A stretch of 64,000 nucleotides of DNA from Halopseudomonas salegens (GTDB taxonomy: Bacteria > Pseudomonadota > Gammaproteobacteria > Pseudomonadales > Pseudomonadaceae): the NCBI RefSeq assembly GCF_900105655.1, contig NZ_LT629787.1, forward strand, positions 2,108,001-2,172,000. The letters run 5' to 3'. The notes beneath the pieces are model-generated. The model saw nothing but the letters and a program-made list of their open reading frames with translations. It made no database searches and was not told the DNA's origin. Both the position numbers and the translations under genes were made by a program. Within the stretch, counting starts at the first letter, position 1, and each line of letters starts with the position of its first letter. Below are positions 8,864 through 16,752 of the stretch, in pieces.

Positions 8864-10353
8864 CAGTTCACCTCCGGAGACACGAGCTGCAGGTAGGCCG
8901 GCGCGGCGACCAACTGATCAGCCGCCGCCATGGCATAGTCCATTACCGGTCCGGCACCAAAACCAATGACGACGGTAATTGCACCCAACACCGCCACGGT
9001 TACCCAGGCACCTCGGGGGCCATCGCCATTATTGGTCACCAACTCAGGCTGCGGATGCGCTTTGAGGAAGCTTTCATTCCAGATCTTGCTCATCGACAGC
9101 AAGGTAAAGATACCGGTCAACAAGGCAAAGAATGTGGCCCACCAGACACCGGCATCCAGACTGGCCTTGACCAGTACGAACTTGGCCCAGAAGCCGGACA
9201 AGGGTGGAATCCCCGCCAGTGACAACGCCGGGATGGCAAACAGCACGGCCAACAAAGGCTTGCTGTGATAGAGGCCACCCATGGCAGCCAGTCGCTCCGA
9301 GCCGGACAAACGCGCGGCAATCCCGGCGACAAAGAACAGATTGGCTTTGACCACAATATGGTGAATCAGGTAGAACACCGCGCCGGCCAAAGCCAGCGGG
9401 GTGGCCAGGGCCAGACCGAGCACCATATAGCCCACCTGGCTAACGATGTGAAAAGACAGGATCCGGCGTACTTCAGTCTGCGCCGCTGCACCCAGCACGC
9501 CAATCAGCATGGTGGCGCACGCCACCCAGAGCAACACCGTATGCACAATGCCGGGCTCGGGCCACAACAGGGTAACGATGCGTATCAGTGCATAGACCCC
9601 AACCTTGGTCAGCAAACCGGCAAACAGCGCCGAGACGGGGGTCCAGGCAACGTGATAACTCGCCGGCAGCCAGCCGAACAATGGAAACAGGGCCGCCTTG
9701 ATCGAGAACGACAGCAACATCACGATCACGCCGAGCCAGGCCGCGTCACTCGCCTCCCCGGCCCGGAATAACCACGCCAGTTCACCCATGTTCAGGGTTC
9801 CGGTAGCCCCATAGACCAGCCCGGCAGCCATCAGAAACATCAGCGTCGCCAGCATATTGAGGACCAGGTAGGTCATTGCCCCGGATAACCGCCGCTCACC
9901 ACCACCCAGGGCAATCAGGGCGAAGGAGCCAATCAGCAGCACCTCGAACCAGACGTAAAGATTGAAAATATCTGCCGTGATGAAAGCACCGCAAATGCCT
10001 GCCAACAAACCCTGCACGAACAGATTGATATCACGCAGAAAATCTGCGGGCATCGGCTGGCGTTGAGCATAGACCAGAGTAGCCAGGCCAATTACACCGG
10101 TAATCGCCACCATCACGGCTGACAGGCGATCAATAACCAGGCTGATGCCGTAGGGTGCCTGCCAACCGGCCATTTGCCCGCTGAGCATCACTCCCTGATG
10201 AGCCAGAATGACCAGATAGACACCGGTAGCCAACAAAGCCACGGTGCCCAGCAGGCTGATGGCACTGACCAGTTGATGCTGTCGCTTGAACAACAGCGCC
10301 AATAGCAGAGTGGTCAGCGGAATGATGACCGGCAAAACCAGCAGCACATTCAT
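8863..10353 (-). CDS. mrpD: Mrp antiporter subunit D, operon 2
   Basis: A 496-residue NuoL/M/N-like polytopic protein. Conserved blocks are NLYVWFEVLLIGSFALIALGG near 130-150 and KAALFPLFGWLPASYHVAWT near 218-237, followed by PVSALFAGLLTKVGVYALIR and then VVKANLFFVAGIAARLSG near 335. The LPASYHVAWTPVSALFAGLLTK version resembles Na+-linked Mnh/Mrp proteins more than the operon 1 MrpD. It is an ion-translocating module of the complex, overlapping mrpC by 4 bp and mrpE by 1 bp. Confidence 0.92.
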   Translation of the reverse strand: MNVLLVLPVIIPLTTLLLALLFKRQHQLVSAISLLGTVALLATGVYLVILAHQGVMLSGQMAGWQAPYGISLVIDRLSAVMVAITGVIGLATLVYAQRQPMPADFLRDINLFVQGLLAGICGAFITADIFNLYVWFEVLLIGSFALIALGGGERRLSGAMTYLVLNMLATLMFLMAAGLVYGATGTLNMGELAWLFRAGEASDAAWLGVIVMLLSFSIKAALFPLFGWLPASYHVAWTPVSALFAGLLTKVGVYALIRIVTLLWPEPGIVHTVLLWVACATMLIGVLGAAAQTEVRRILSFHIVSQVGYMVLGLALATPLALAGAVFYLIHHIVVKANLFFVAGIAARLSGSERLAAMGGLYHSKPLLAVLFAIPALSLAGIPPLSGFWAKFVLVKASLDAGVWWATFFALLTGIFTLLSMSKIWNESFLKAHPQPELVTNNGDGPRGAWVTVAVLGAITVVIGFGAGPVMDYAMAAADQLVAAPAYLQLVSPEVN

Positions 10354-10742
10354 CGGCGATCCTCCGCCGGTGATGAGTCTTCGCAGTCATCCGGAGCCGG
10401 TTGCTCGGTCACTGAGCTGACATTGTCGGTATCCTTGTCACCATGCAGCTCGTGGGTCCGCTTGAGCACTGCCAAAGCAAACACGAACAGAGCAAAACCA
10501 ATGACGATAGCCGTCAGTACCAGCGCCTGAGGCAAAGGATTGGCGGCATCAACCTGCTCGCCCAGCAAGAAAGTAAATGCCGCTCCCTCGCCACTGAAAC
10601 GCCCGCTGGTCAGCACACCCATATTGATGGCATTGCCCAGCACGGCAATCCCCAGTACCACGCGCATCAGATGCTGATCCAGCATCATCCAGATTCCCAG
10701 ACCGGCCATGACGCCGGCGGTAATCGCCGCAATCCATTCCAT
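10350..10742 (-). CDS. mrpC: Mrp antiporter subunit C, operon 2, with acidic tail
   Basis: A 130-residue NuoK-like protein with three helices. LGIAVLGNAINMGVLTSGRF near residue 32 and NPLPQALVLTAIVIGFALFV near 68-87 are the MrpC signatures. Unlike the operon 1 copy it ends in a 25-residue acidic cytoplasmic tail (DKDTDNVSSVTEQPAPDDCE and onward). It overlaps mrpA as TGATG and mrpD by 4 bp. Confidence 0.92.
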   Translation of the reverse strand: MEWIAAITAGVMAGLGIWMMLDQHLMRVVLGIAVLGNAINMGVLTSGRFSGEGAAFTFLLGEQVDAANPLPQALVLTAIVIGFALFVFALAVLKRTHELHGDKDTDNVSSVTEQPAPDDCEDSSPAEDRR

Positions 10743-13468
10743 CAGGCCGCCCTCCCGATCAGATTTCGCAACATGTGCATTACCGAGCCAAAGACGGTCA
10801 AAAAGACGCCGACATCAAACAGCAAGGGAGTACCCAGTTTGACTCCAAACACCTCCGTCCAGTAACTCTGCATGTAGTCCTGGCCGTGATACAGACCAAA
10901 AAACCCGGCCCCTATCGCACAGGCCAAACCCACGGCGATCACCGTTGGTGGAGTAATCCGGTTCAGACCGCGCTGAATGCCGCGACCGTAGGTAACAATC
11001 ATCAGGGTGAAACCGGTGGCCGCCACCAGGCCACCAATAAAGCCTCCACCGGGTAAATTATGCCCGCGCCACAACACCACCAGCGACACCAGCAGCAGTA
11101 CCGCAGCCAATGGGCGCATACCCTGTCGAATCAACACCGAACCGAACTCCGGCATCCCTTTGGGTTTGTCATCCGGCTCCTGCCCGGCACCCAGCAGCGT
11201 AGCTGCAGCCAGCGCAGCAATAGCCACCACGACAATTTCACCCAGCGTATCCACGGCACGGAAATCAACCAGAATCACGTTGACGACATTGCTGCCATAG
11301 CCGCCCGGCAAACTGTTGGCCAGGAACCATTCAGCGAGGTCACCCGGAAGCGGCTGTGAGGTGGCAAGCATCAACATCAAGGTCACAGCGAGGCCAAAGC
11401 TGACGGCCACTGCTGCATGCCAGGCATTCACCTGCAAACGCTTGGAGCCGCTGGCCGGCACCATCGGCATGCGGCGCAACACCATAGCGAGGAAGACCAC
11501 TGTCAGGGTTTCCACCATCAACTGAGTCAGGGCCACATCCGGCGCATTGACTGAGACGTAAAACAACGCCAGACCCAGACCACTGGCACCCAGCGAAGCC
11601 ACCAATGCCAGGCGCCCGGCCATAAAGGCTGCCCCGGCTGCACCACCCAGCGCCAGCAGGCAACCCAGCACTCCTGACAGTCGAATATCAGTCAACTCGG
11701 TGGTCACAAAAGGATTACCACCCAGCATGATCATGCCAGCCAATACACTGCCAGTGATGACCATGGTCATCAGGCCCATGTGCAGACGCAAGGAACCATG
11801 CTGGAACTGCCGGGCAACCCCGCCAGCAACCTGGAATACCCGCCCGAGCAAAAGATCCCAGAGCAGATCACCACTGATCCGCGAGGCACGACCAAGGCGT
11901 TCGGCAAACGCGCGAACGGCATTGGCTTTGAAGTAGAAAAAGGCTCCCAGGCTCAAGGTCAGGATGCTGGCGAGTACCGCCGGCGTCAGACCACCCCACA
12001 GATACAGATCAACACTGATTTCCGTACTGGAAATATTCTGCACAGCGGTATTCACCAGCCAGGTTTCCGGCCAGTGGTTCCAGGCGCCGAGCATAAAGCC
12101 ACCCACAGCCAGCAACAGCGGGCCTAACCAGAGAAACGGCGACACCTCATGCGGATGATGATCACCAAAATCACGTTTGCGACCGGCAAAGGTCTTGAAA
12201 AAAATCAGCCCGGCGGCTGCCACCAGAAGAGCATTGGTCAGAATCATGACCCCGGTGACCGTCAGCCCCAACGAGCCCATCTGCAGCAAACCGGCGTATT
12301 TGAACTCCTTGGCGATAAAACCGAAAAAAGGTGGCAAGCCTGCATTGGAAAAAGCTGCCAGCCCAACGGCAAAGGCCGTCACCGGCATAACCATCAGCAA
12401 GCCTCCCAGCTTGCGCAGATCCCGTGTACCGGTAGAGTGATCAATGGCGCCCACCGCCATAAACAACGCACCCTTGTAAAACGAATGCGCCACCAGATAG
12501 AGCACGAAGGCCTGCAAACCATAGGTCGTATTGGTGCCGATCAACATGGTCAACTGACCCAGCACAGCCACTGTGGTGTATGCCAGCATGCGTTTGAGAT
12601 CGTATTGACGGATGGCCAGAATCGCCCCCAGCAGCGCCGTAGTGGCCCCCAATACCACCAGAATGGTACTCCAGGTCATACCGCCACCGAGCGTCGGATT
12701 CAGCCGGGCTAACAGATAGACACCCGCCTTGACCATGGTTGCCGAGTGCAGATAGGCCGACACCGGGGTTGGCGCATTCATTGCGTTGGGCAACCACAAG
12801 TGGAAGGGAAACTGTGCCGACTTGGTAAAACAGCCGATCAATACCAACGCCATGATGGCCGGGAACAGCACACTGTCCTGCACCACGGCAGCGTCCAGCT
12901 GGGATATTTGCCAGGCATCGCCGGCGATTCCGAGCAATACCAGCCCGGCCAGCAATGCCAAGCCACCACCGGCCGTAATCAACAAGGCCTGCAATGCCGC
13001 GCGTCTTGATTCCGGATTTTCGTGGTTGTAGCTGATCAACAGAAAGGAGGCAACACTGGTCAACTCCCAGAATACGAACAGGGCAATCAGATCATCGGCC
13101 AGCACCAGCCCCAGCATGGCCATCATGAATATCAGCAGGTAGGCATAAAAGCGCCCCAAATGATGATGATCATCCAGATAGCCAGCGGCATAGAGCACAA
13201 TCAGCGCCCCGATACCGGTGATCAGCAGGGCAAAGATCAGCGCCAGACCATCCAGTCGCAAAGTCAGGCTGACATCCAGTGCCGGCACCCAGGCCAGCGT
13301 TGCGGTTACTACATCACCGGCAGCCACCAGCGGAATCAGGGTCGCGAACCAGATAAAGCAGGCCGCGGGCACAATTGCCAGCAACCAGCCCGCCTGTTTG
13401 GGGACCATACGCCAGATCAGTGGCGCGCACAACGCATTAATTGTGATAGCCAGCAAGGCAACAAGCAT
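10742..13468 (-). CDS. mrpA: Mrp antiporter fused subunit A/B, operon 2
   Basis: A 908-residue fusion of MrpA and MrpB. The NuoL-like region contains FVFWELTSVASFLLISY near residue 128 and TKSAQFPFHLWLPNAMNA near 218, followed by [20 protein letters not shown]. The MrpB part contains [19 protein letters not shown] near residue 810. It drives cation/H+ exchange across the inner membrane. It is the first gene of operon 2, whose six genes all overlap by 1-4 bp. The ATG at 13468 (MLVALLAITINALCAP) gives a normal N-terminus. The promoter should lie in the 608-bp region upstream. Confidence 0.93.
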   Translation of the reverse strand: MLVALLAITINALCAPLIWRMVPKQAGWLLAIVPAACFIWFATLIPLVAAGDVVTATLAWVPALDVSLTLRLDGLALIFALLITGIGALIVLYAAGYLDDHHHLGRFYAYLLIFMMAMLGLVLADDLIALFVFWELTSVASFLLISYNHENPESRRAALQALLITAGGGLALLAGLVLLGIAGDAWQISQLDAAVVQDSVLFPAIMALVLIGCFTKSAQFPFHLWLPNAMNAPTPVSAYLHSATMVKAGVYLLARLNPTLGGGMTWSTILVVLGATTALLGAILAIRQYDLKRMLAYTTVAVLGQLTMLIGTNTTYGLQAFVLYLVAHSFYKGALFMAVGAIDHSTGTRDLRKLGGLLMVMPVTAFAVGLAAFSNAGLPPFFGFIAKEFKYAGLLQMGSLGLTVTGVMILTNALLVAAAGLIFFKTFAGRKRDFGDHHPHEVSPFLWLGPLLLAVGGFMLGAWNHWPETWLVNTAVQNISSTEISVDLYLWGGLTPAVLASILTLSLGAFFYFKANAVRAFAERLGRASRISGDLLWDLLLGRVFQVAGGVARQFQHGSLRLHMGLMTMVITGSVLAGMIMLGGNPFVTTELTDIRLSGVLGCLLALGGAAGAAFMAGRLALVASLGASGLGLALFYVSVNAPDVALTQLMVETLTVVFLAMVLRRMPMVPASGSKRLQVNAWHAAVAVSFGLAVTLMLMLATSQPLPGDLAEWFLANSLPGGYGSNVVNVILVDFRAVDTLGEIVVVAIAALAAATLLGAGQEPDDKPKGMPEFGSVLIRQGMRPLAAVLLLVSLVVLWRGHNLPGGGFIGGLVAATGFTLMIVTYGRGIQRGLNRITPPTVIAVGLACAIGAGFFGLYHGQDYMQSYWTEVFGVKLGTPLLFDVGVFLTVFGSVMHMLRNLIGRAA

Positions 13469-14076
13469 GAGCGATGTTCCATCCTAATCAATCAGTTTTG
13501 ACAGCCAGAGTCGGCAGGCCGATGATTTTTAACACAGAACCTGCCAGTGGCAACATCTTGACAGCGTGATTTCTGTGACAGATGAAAGCAATCGTCTCGA
13601 CGCTATAAATAAGAAGGGAAGGGGATTGGCAAGAAATACTTTGTTACGAGCATGCAATGTGAGCATGGTCATCCCTTATCTGCATTATTGTTGTGGGCAA
13701 CGGACCCGCTGGATTGGCGAGCATTGAATCAGACTACGCGAAATAAACTTGTTTGGTCACCCGTGCTCTATCATTCAGGGTAAAAATACCCAATCGATCA
13801 CCCCGAGGGTGACCATGAGCTATGCACCCGTCATCATCCTCCAGTGGCACTGCTCTGGCCGCAAAAAAAGTGGCCACGTCTGCAGCTTATCACCCGACTG
13901 CCACTAATCCGAATATTGAGGAAGTCGCTCGAAGATCAAAGACAAACCGGTTATCATGCCCGGGCTTTTTAATCGGTAGCGGTATATCCCCTACCCGTCA
14001 ATCATTGCGCTTCGTAGTAACCCGTCAAAACAACAACAAGATCGTGCAGGTTGCCGAGCATGTCCGGAGTTTACGC
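13469..14076. other. 608-bp intergenic region upstream of mrp operon 2
   Basis: No convincing gene. It should contain the promoter of operon 2 (minus strand) and perhaps that of the small membrane-protein gene (plus strand). I see an 8-bp inverted repeat (13755-13762 with 13807-13814) around a small hairpin at about 13778-13791. The plus-strand frame running from 13822 into the next gene is not protein-like before residue 86. I cannot assign promoter elements with confidence. Confidence 0.4.
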
Positions 14077-14367
14077 ATGCCCGCATTGCAGTCCGCCTGG
14101 ATCTTCTACCTGAACCATCCGGCTTTCGTCATCAATGCCCTGGCCCTGTTCTATGGGCTGTGTGGTGCCTGGTTGGTATTTGCCACCCAGTATCGCAGCC
14201 GCCGCGCCATTGCCAATCTCACCGTCAGTCCCGCCAATAGTGCAGGCTCCCCGCCCTTGATGGAACTTGACCCGGCGAGCCAGCGCACCAACCGGTTGTT
14301 CTACACGGTTGCTGCTGTCTGCCTGGGTCTGGCAATGTTGCTCACTCTGATCAGCACTCTGATTTAA
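14077..14367 (+). CDS. Small two-helix membrane protein of unknown function
   Basis: A 96-residue protein that I do not recognise. Two hydrophobic segments are visible: about residues 15-32 (HPAFVINALALFYGLCGAWL) and about 75-95 (VAAVCLGLAMLLTLISTLI). A polar linker containing SPANSAGSPPLMELD joins them. The frame is open from 13822, but the upstream part is low-complexity. The ATG at 14077 has a CGGAG 7 nt upstream. It converges on the acyltransferase gene. Confidence 0.55.
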   Translation: MPALQSAWIFYLNHPAFVINALALFYGLCGAWLVFATQYRSRRAIANLTVSPANSAGSPPLMELDPASQRTNRLFYTVAAVCLGLAMLLTLISTLI

Positions 14368-14391
14368 GGCACAAGCGATCTCACAGCCGCC

Positions 14392-15540
14392 TCAACGGCT
14401 GTTGATCAAACCACGGCTGATCACCGGGTTGGCATATTGCAGCAACCAGTAAGGCCGCTCAGCTTCGGGGCATGCCGCCAGCCGCTGCTCGAAACGCTCC
14501 AGCTCAGTGGCCAGCTGGTCGGGAGTAAACTGCTCGCGCCAGTCAGTGACCGCCACTCCCGGTGTAGTCAACACGCGTTCGAAGGCCAGGTAATTACTCG
14601 GATACAAGCGATAGGATGACAGTATCTGTCGATCCACTTCACGTGCAGCCTGCTTGGCATCGACAATCCCCTTGCCCAGCGGCCGGCCGAAGGCAACATG
14701 CACCCGCCCCTTGTAGCCGGTCAGACCCATGGCAATGGAGCGGTCATCTTCACCCGGTGCCTTGGTATAGCTGCCCTTGAGCCCCTTTTCCGCCAACTCA
14801 TGCGCCTTCATCTGGTCGCAAGGGTCCCATTCATAGGCAATGGATACCGGCACCACGCTCAGTGAATGAATCACCTCGTCAAAGGGTTCTTCTTTGCGGC
14901 TCATGCAGAACATCTTGATGATTGCCGAGTCAGTCTGGTCCTTGCCGTCTTTGGCGCGACCTTCTGCCTGGGCGATCCATACCGAGTGCCCTTCAGCGAT
15001 CGAATGGTTGATGTACGCGGACAGCGTTTGATAGGCCGTCAGCTTCTCGCGACGCCCGGTCAAGGACCGGTGCACGATAAAGCTCTTGTTCAGACGCATC
15101 AGGTCTGCCACAAAGGGTCGCTGCAACAGATTGTCGCCAATCGCAATGCGTGGCGTCGGGTGCCCCGCATGGTAGAGCGCATAATTGACGAAGGCCGGAT
15201 CCATGACGATATCTCGATGGTTGGCCAGAAACAGATAGGGCTGATCCTTGTCGAGTTGTTCCAGCCCGCTGTAGGTTACCTCCAACGTACTGTGCTCGAT
15301 CAATTTGTCCAGATAGGGCTCGACCCGGTGCTGCAGTTCATCCACGCTGTGAATCTGTCTCGCTTCACGGCGTAATCCAAGGCTGACCAGTTTTTTCGCC
15401 AGACCAGGGCTCAAACGCGCCAGACGCGGCAAGCGCTGGGCGGCCAGTAGTTGCAACAACTCCGGATCACGAACCAGACGCGCCATGACGTCGGCAACTT
15501 CGTCATCCCGATAAGGGCGGATGGCTTCAAACTCGCGCAT
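14392..15540 (-). CDS. Glycerol-phosphate acyltransferase-family protein
   Basis: A 382-residue soluble or peripheral protein with a PlsC/PlsB-type acyltransferase core. PYLFLANHRDIVMDPAFVNY lies near residues 101-120, FIVHRSLTGRREKL near 155, and SVWIAQAEGRAKDGKD near 195, where EGR is the glycerol-phosphate-binding block. A later block reads VVPVSIAYEWDPC. The catalytic motif is H108-X5-D114, one residue longer than the classical H-X4-D of PlsC and PlsB. I believe this is a distinct subgroup common in Pseudomonas. The likely role is phospholipid or other acyl-ester synthesis, with the substrate unknown. Confidence 0.75.
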   Translation of the reverse strand: MREFEAIRPYRDDEVADVMARLVRDPELLQLLAAQRLPRLARLSPGLAKKLVSLGLRREARQIHSVDELQHRVEPYLDKLIEHSTLEVTYSGLEQLDKDQPYLFLANHRDIVMDPAFVNYALYHAGHPTPRIAIGDNLLQRPFVADLMRLNKSFIVHRSLTGRREKLTAYQTLSAYINHSIAEGHSVWIAQAEGRAKDGKDQTDSAIIKMFCMSRKEEPFDEVIHSLSVVPVSIAYEWDPCDQMKAHELAEKGLKGSYTKAPGEDDRSIAMGLTGYKGRVHVAFGRPLGKGIVDAKQAAREVDRQILSSYRLYPSNYLAFERVLTTPGVAVTDWREQFTPDQLATELERFEQRLAACPEAERPYWLLQYANPVISRGLINSR

Positions 15541-15652
15541 GCAATCCTCTCAATGATCAGTAGGCGCGCATTATGCGTTTCCTGGCGCGCTTTCACCAGT
15601 TCAACGATGCAGCTACACTGACAGTCACATTCACTGCCGGTCCGGGTAACCT

Positions 15653-15847
15653 ATGCGTGCACTGGAAGAAGCCCTGCTGCAGTGCCCACACTGCGGCGAA
15701 TCCATTACCCTGCTGCTTGACCTCAGTGGCGGTCCTCAGGCCTATACCGAAGACTGCCAGGTCTGCTGCCAACCGATTCATGTCAACCTGTGGATCGATA
15801 CCGACGGCGACGATTATCACGTCGACCTGCGCCGCGAACAGGACTGA
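15653..15847 (+). CDS. CPXCG-motif cysteine-rich zinc-ribbon-like protein
   Basis: A 64-residue protein with two Cys pairs: CPHC near residue 11 and CQVCC near residue 40. It ends in an acidic region with DTDGDDYHVDL. It belongs to the CPXCG cysteine-rich family, a probable zinc-binding domain of unknown function. It is first in a tight three-gene cluster, with DUF2007 starting 15 bp downstream. Confidence 0.75.
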   Translation: MRALEEALLQCPHCGESITLLLDLSGGPQAYTEDCQVCCQPIHVNLWIDTDGDDYHVDLRREQD

Positions 15848-15862
15848 ATGTCAGGATAGCCC

Positions 15863-16108
15863 ATGCTGTGTGCCTACCATCCGAGCGATATGATTGAAGG
15901 TGAACTGCTGCGGCAGATGCTTACTGAACAACATGTGCCCTGCTATCTCAGTGGACAGTATCTGCAAGGGGCAATTGGTGAGCTGCCCGTGCATGATTTG
16001 CTTGGCCTTTGGGTCAATGCCGAGGATCTCGGTCTGGCCCGCGAGCTGATCCGGGATTATCAGCAAGCTACCCCGATCTTTCCCGAAGAACAGGAAGACG
16101 GCGCGTGA
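15863..16108 (+). CDS. DUF2007 domain-containing protein
   Basis: An 81-residue protein. HPSDMIEGELLRQMLTEQHV and PCYLSGQYLQGAIGELP followed by LWVNAEDLGLARELIRDYQ match DUF2007, a putative signal-transducing ferredoxin-like fold that I recall being related to PII-like proteins. The function is unknown. Its stop overlaps the GTG start of the SRAP-like gene (GTGA), so the two are probably translationally coupled. Confidence 0.75.
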   Translation: MLCAYHPSDMIEGELLRQMLTEQHVPCYLSGQYLQGAIGELPVHDLLGLWVNAEDLGLARELIRDYQQATPIFPEEQEDGA

Positions 16109-16752
16109 GTGGACGCCTGGCCCAGTTCAACCCGCCCTTGGCAGACCCACCAACTGACTGGCAACCCAGCTGGAACCTGTCGCCCGGACAACCCATCCTC
16201 ATCCTGCGTCGTACCGAGCGACAACTCGAATGCGCCCGCGTGTTGTGGAAGCTGACACCAGGCTGGATGCGCGAGCTGGACAAGGCACCCTTTAACGTGC
16301 GCGCTGAATGGCTGCTCGACAAAGCCCAGTTCAGCCAGCCACTGGCGCAGCGACGTTGCCTGCTGCCGATAGATGGCTATTACCTGTGGCATCAGCGTGG
16401 CAGCCGGAAACAGCCCTGGTATCTGCGCCGGCAAAGCGGCGGTCTGGCCGTAGCCGGGTTGTGGGAACGCTATCAACTGGACGATGGTCAGTTCTGGGAT
16501 AGCTGCGCCTTGATCAGTGTGCCGGCCAAAGGCCTGGCACGACAGCTGGGTGAACGCATGCCAGCAACCCTGAACCGCGGCGAGCAGGCTATCTGGTTGG
16601 CCGACGCCACCGCCTTCAGCGCTCTGCAGCCCTTGTTACTGAATGCCGCCAGCCAGGTTGAACTGATTCACCCGGTAAACCCGGCAATGAGCAATCCCGG
16701 GCTGCAGGGGCCAACCTGCTGCGCCCCCAGCGGGCGCAGCCAGAGTCTCTGA
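16105..16752 (+). CDS. SRAP/YedK-like (HMCES family) protein with catalytic residues lost
   Basis: A 215-residue SRAP-fold protein, close to the usual ~220. Active members (E. coli YedK, human HMCES) crosslink to abasic sites through Cys2, assisted by Asn, Glu and His. Here the start reads M(GTG)-SGRLAQF, so Cys2 is Ser. PFNVRAEW keeps the Asn (N64). PIDGYYLW has Leu94 where GFYEW has the catalytic Glu. GERMPATL has Gly149 where H-x-RMP has His. Three of four catalytic residues are therefore missing although the fold motifs are intact. No other start restores a Cys. Its TGA abuts the chemoreceptor stop in a shared TGATCA. Confidence 0.8.
   Translation: MSGRLAQFNPPLADPPTDWQPSWNLSPGQPILILRRTERQLECARVLWKLTPGWMRELDKAPFNVRAEWLLDKAQFSQPLAQRRCLLPIDGYYLWHQRGSRKQPWYLRRQSGGLAVAGLWERYQLDDGQFWDSCALISVPAKGLARQLGERMPATLNRGEQAIWLADATAFSALQPLLLNAASQVELIHPVNPAMSNPGLQGPTCCAPSGRSQSL

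Noticed and set aside
13822..14076. N-terminal 85-residue extension of the small membrane protein
   Set aside because: Low-complexity composition, no ribosome site at 13822, and a good Shine-Dalgarno before the ATG at 14077.
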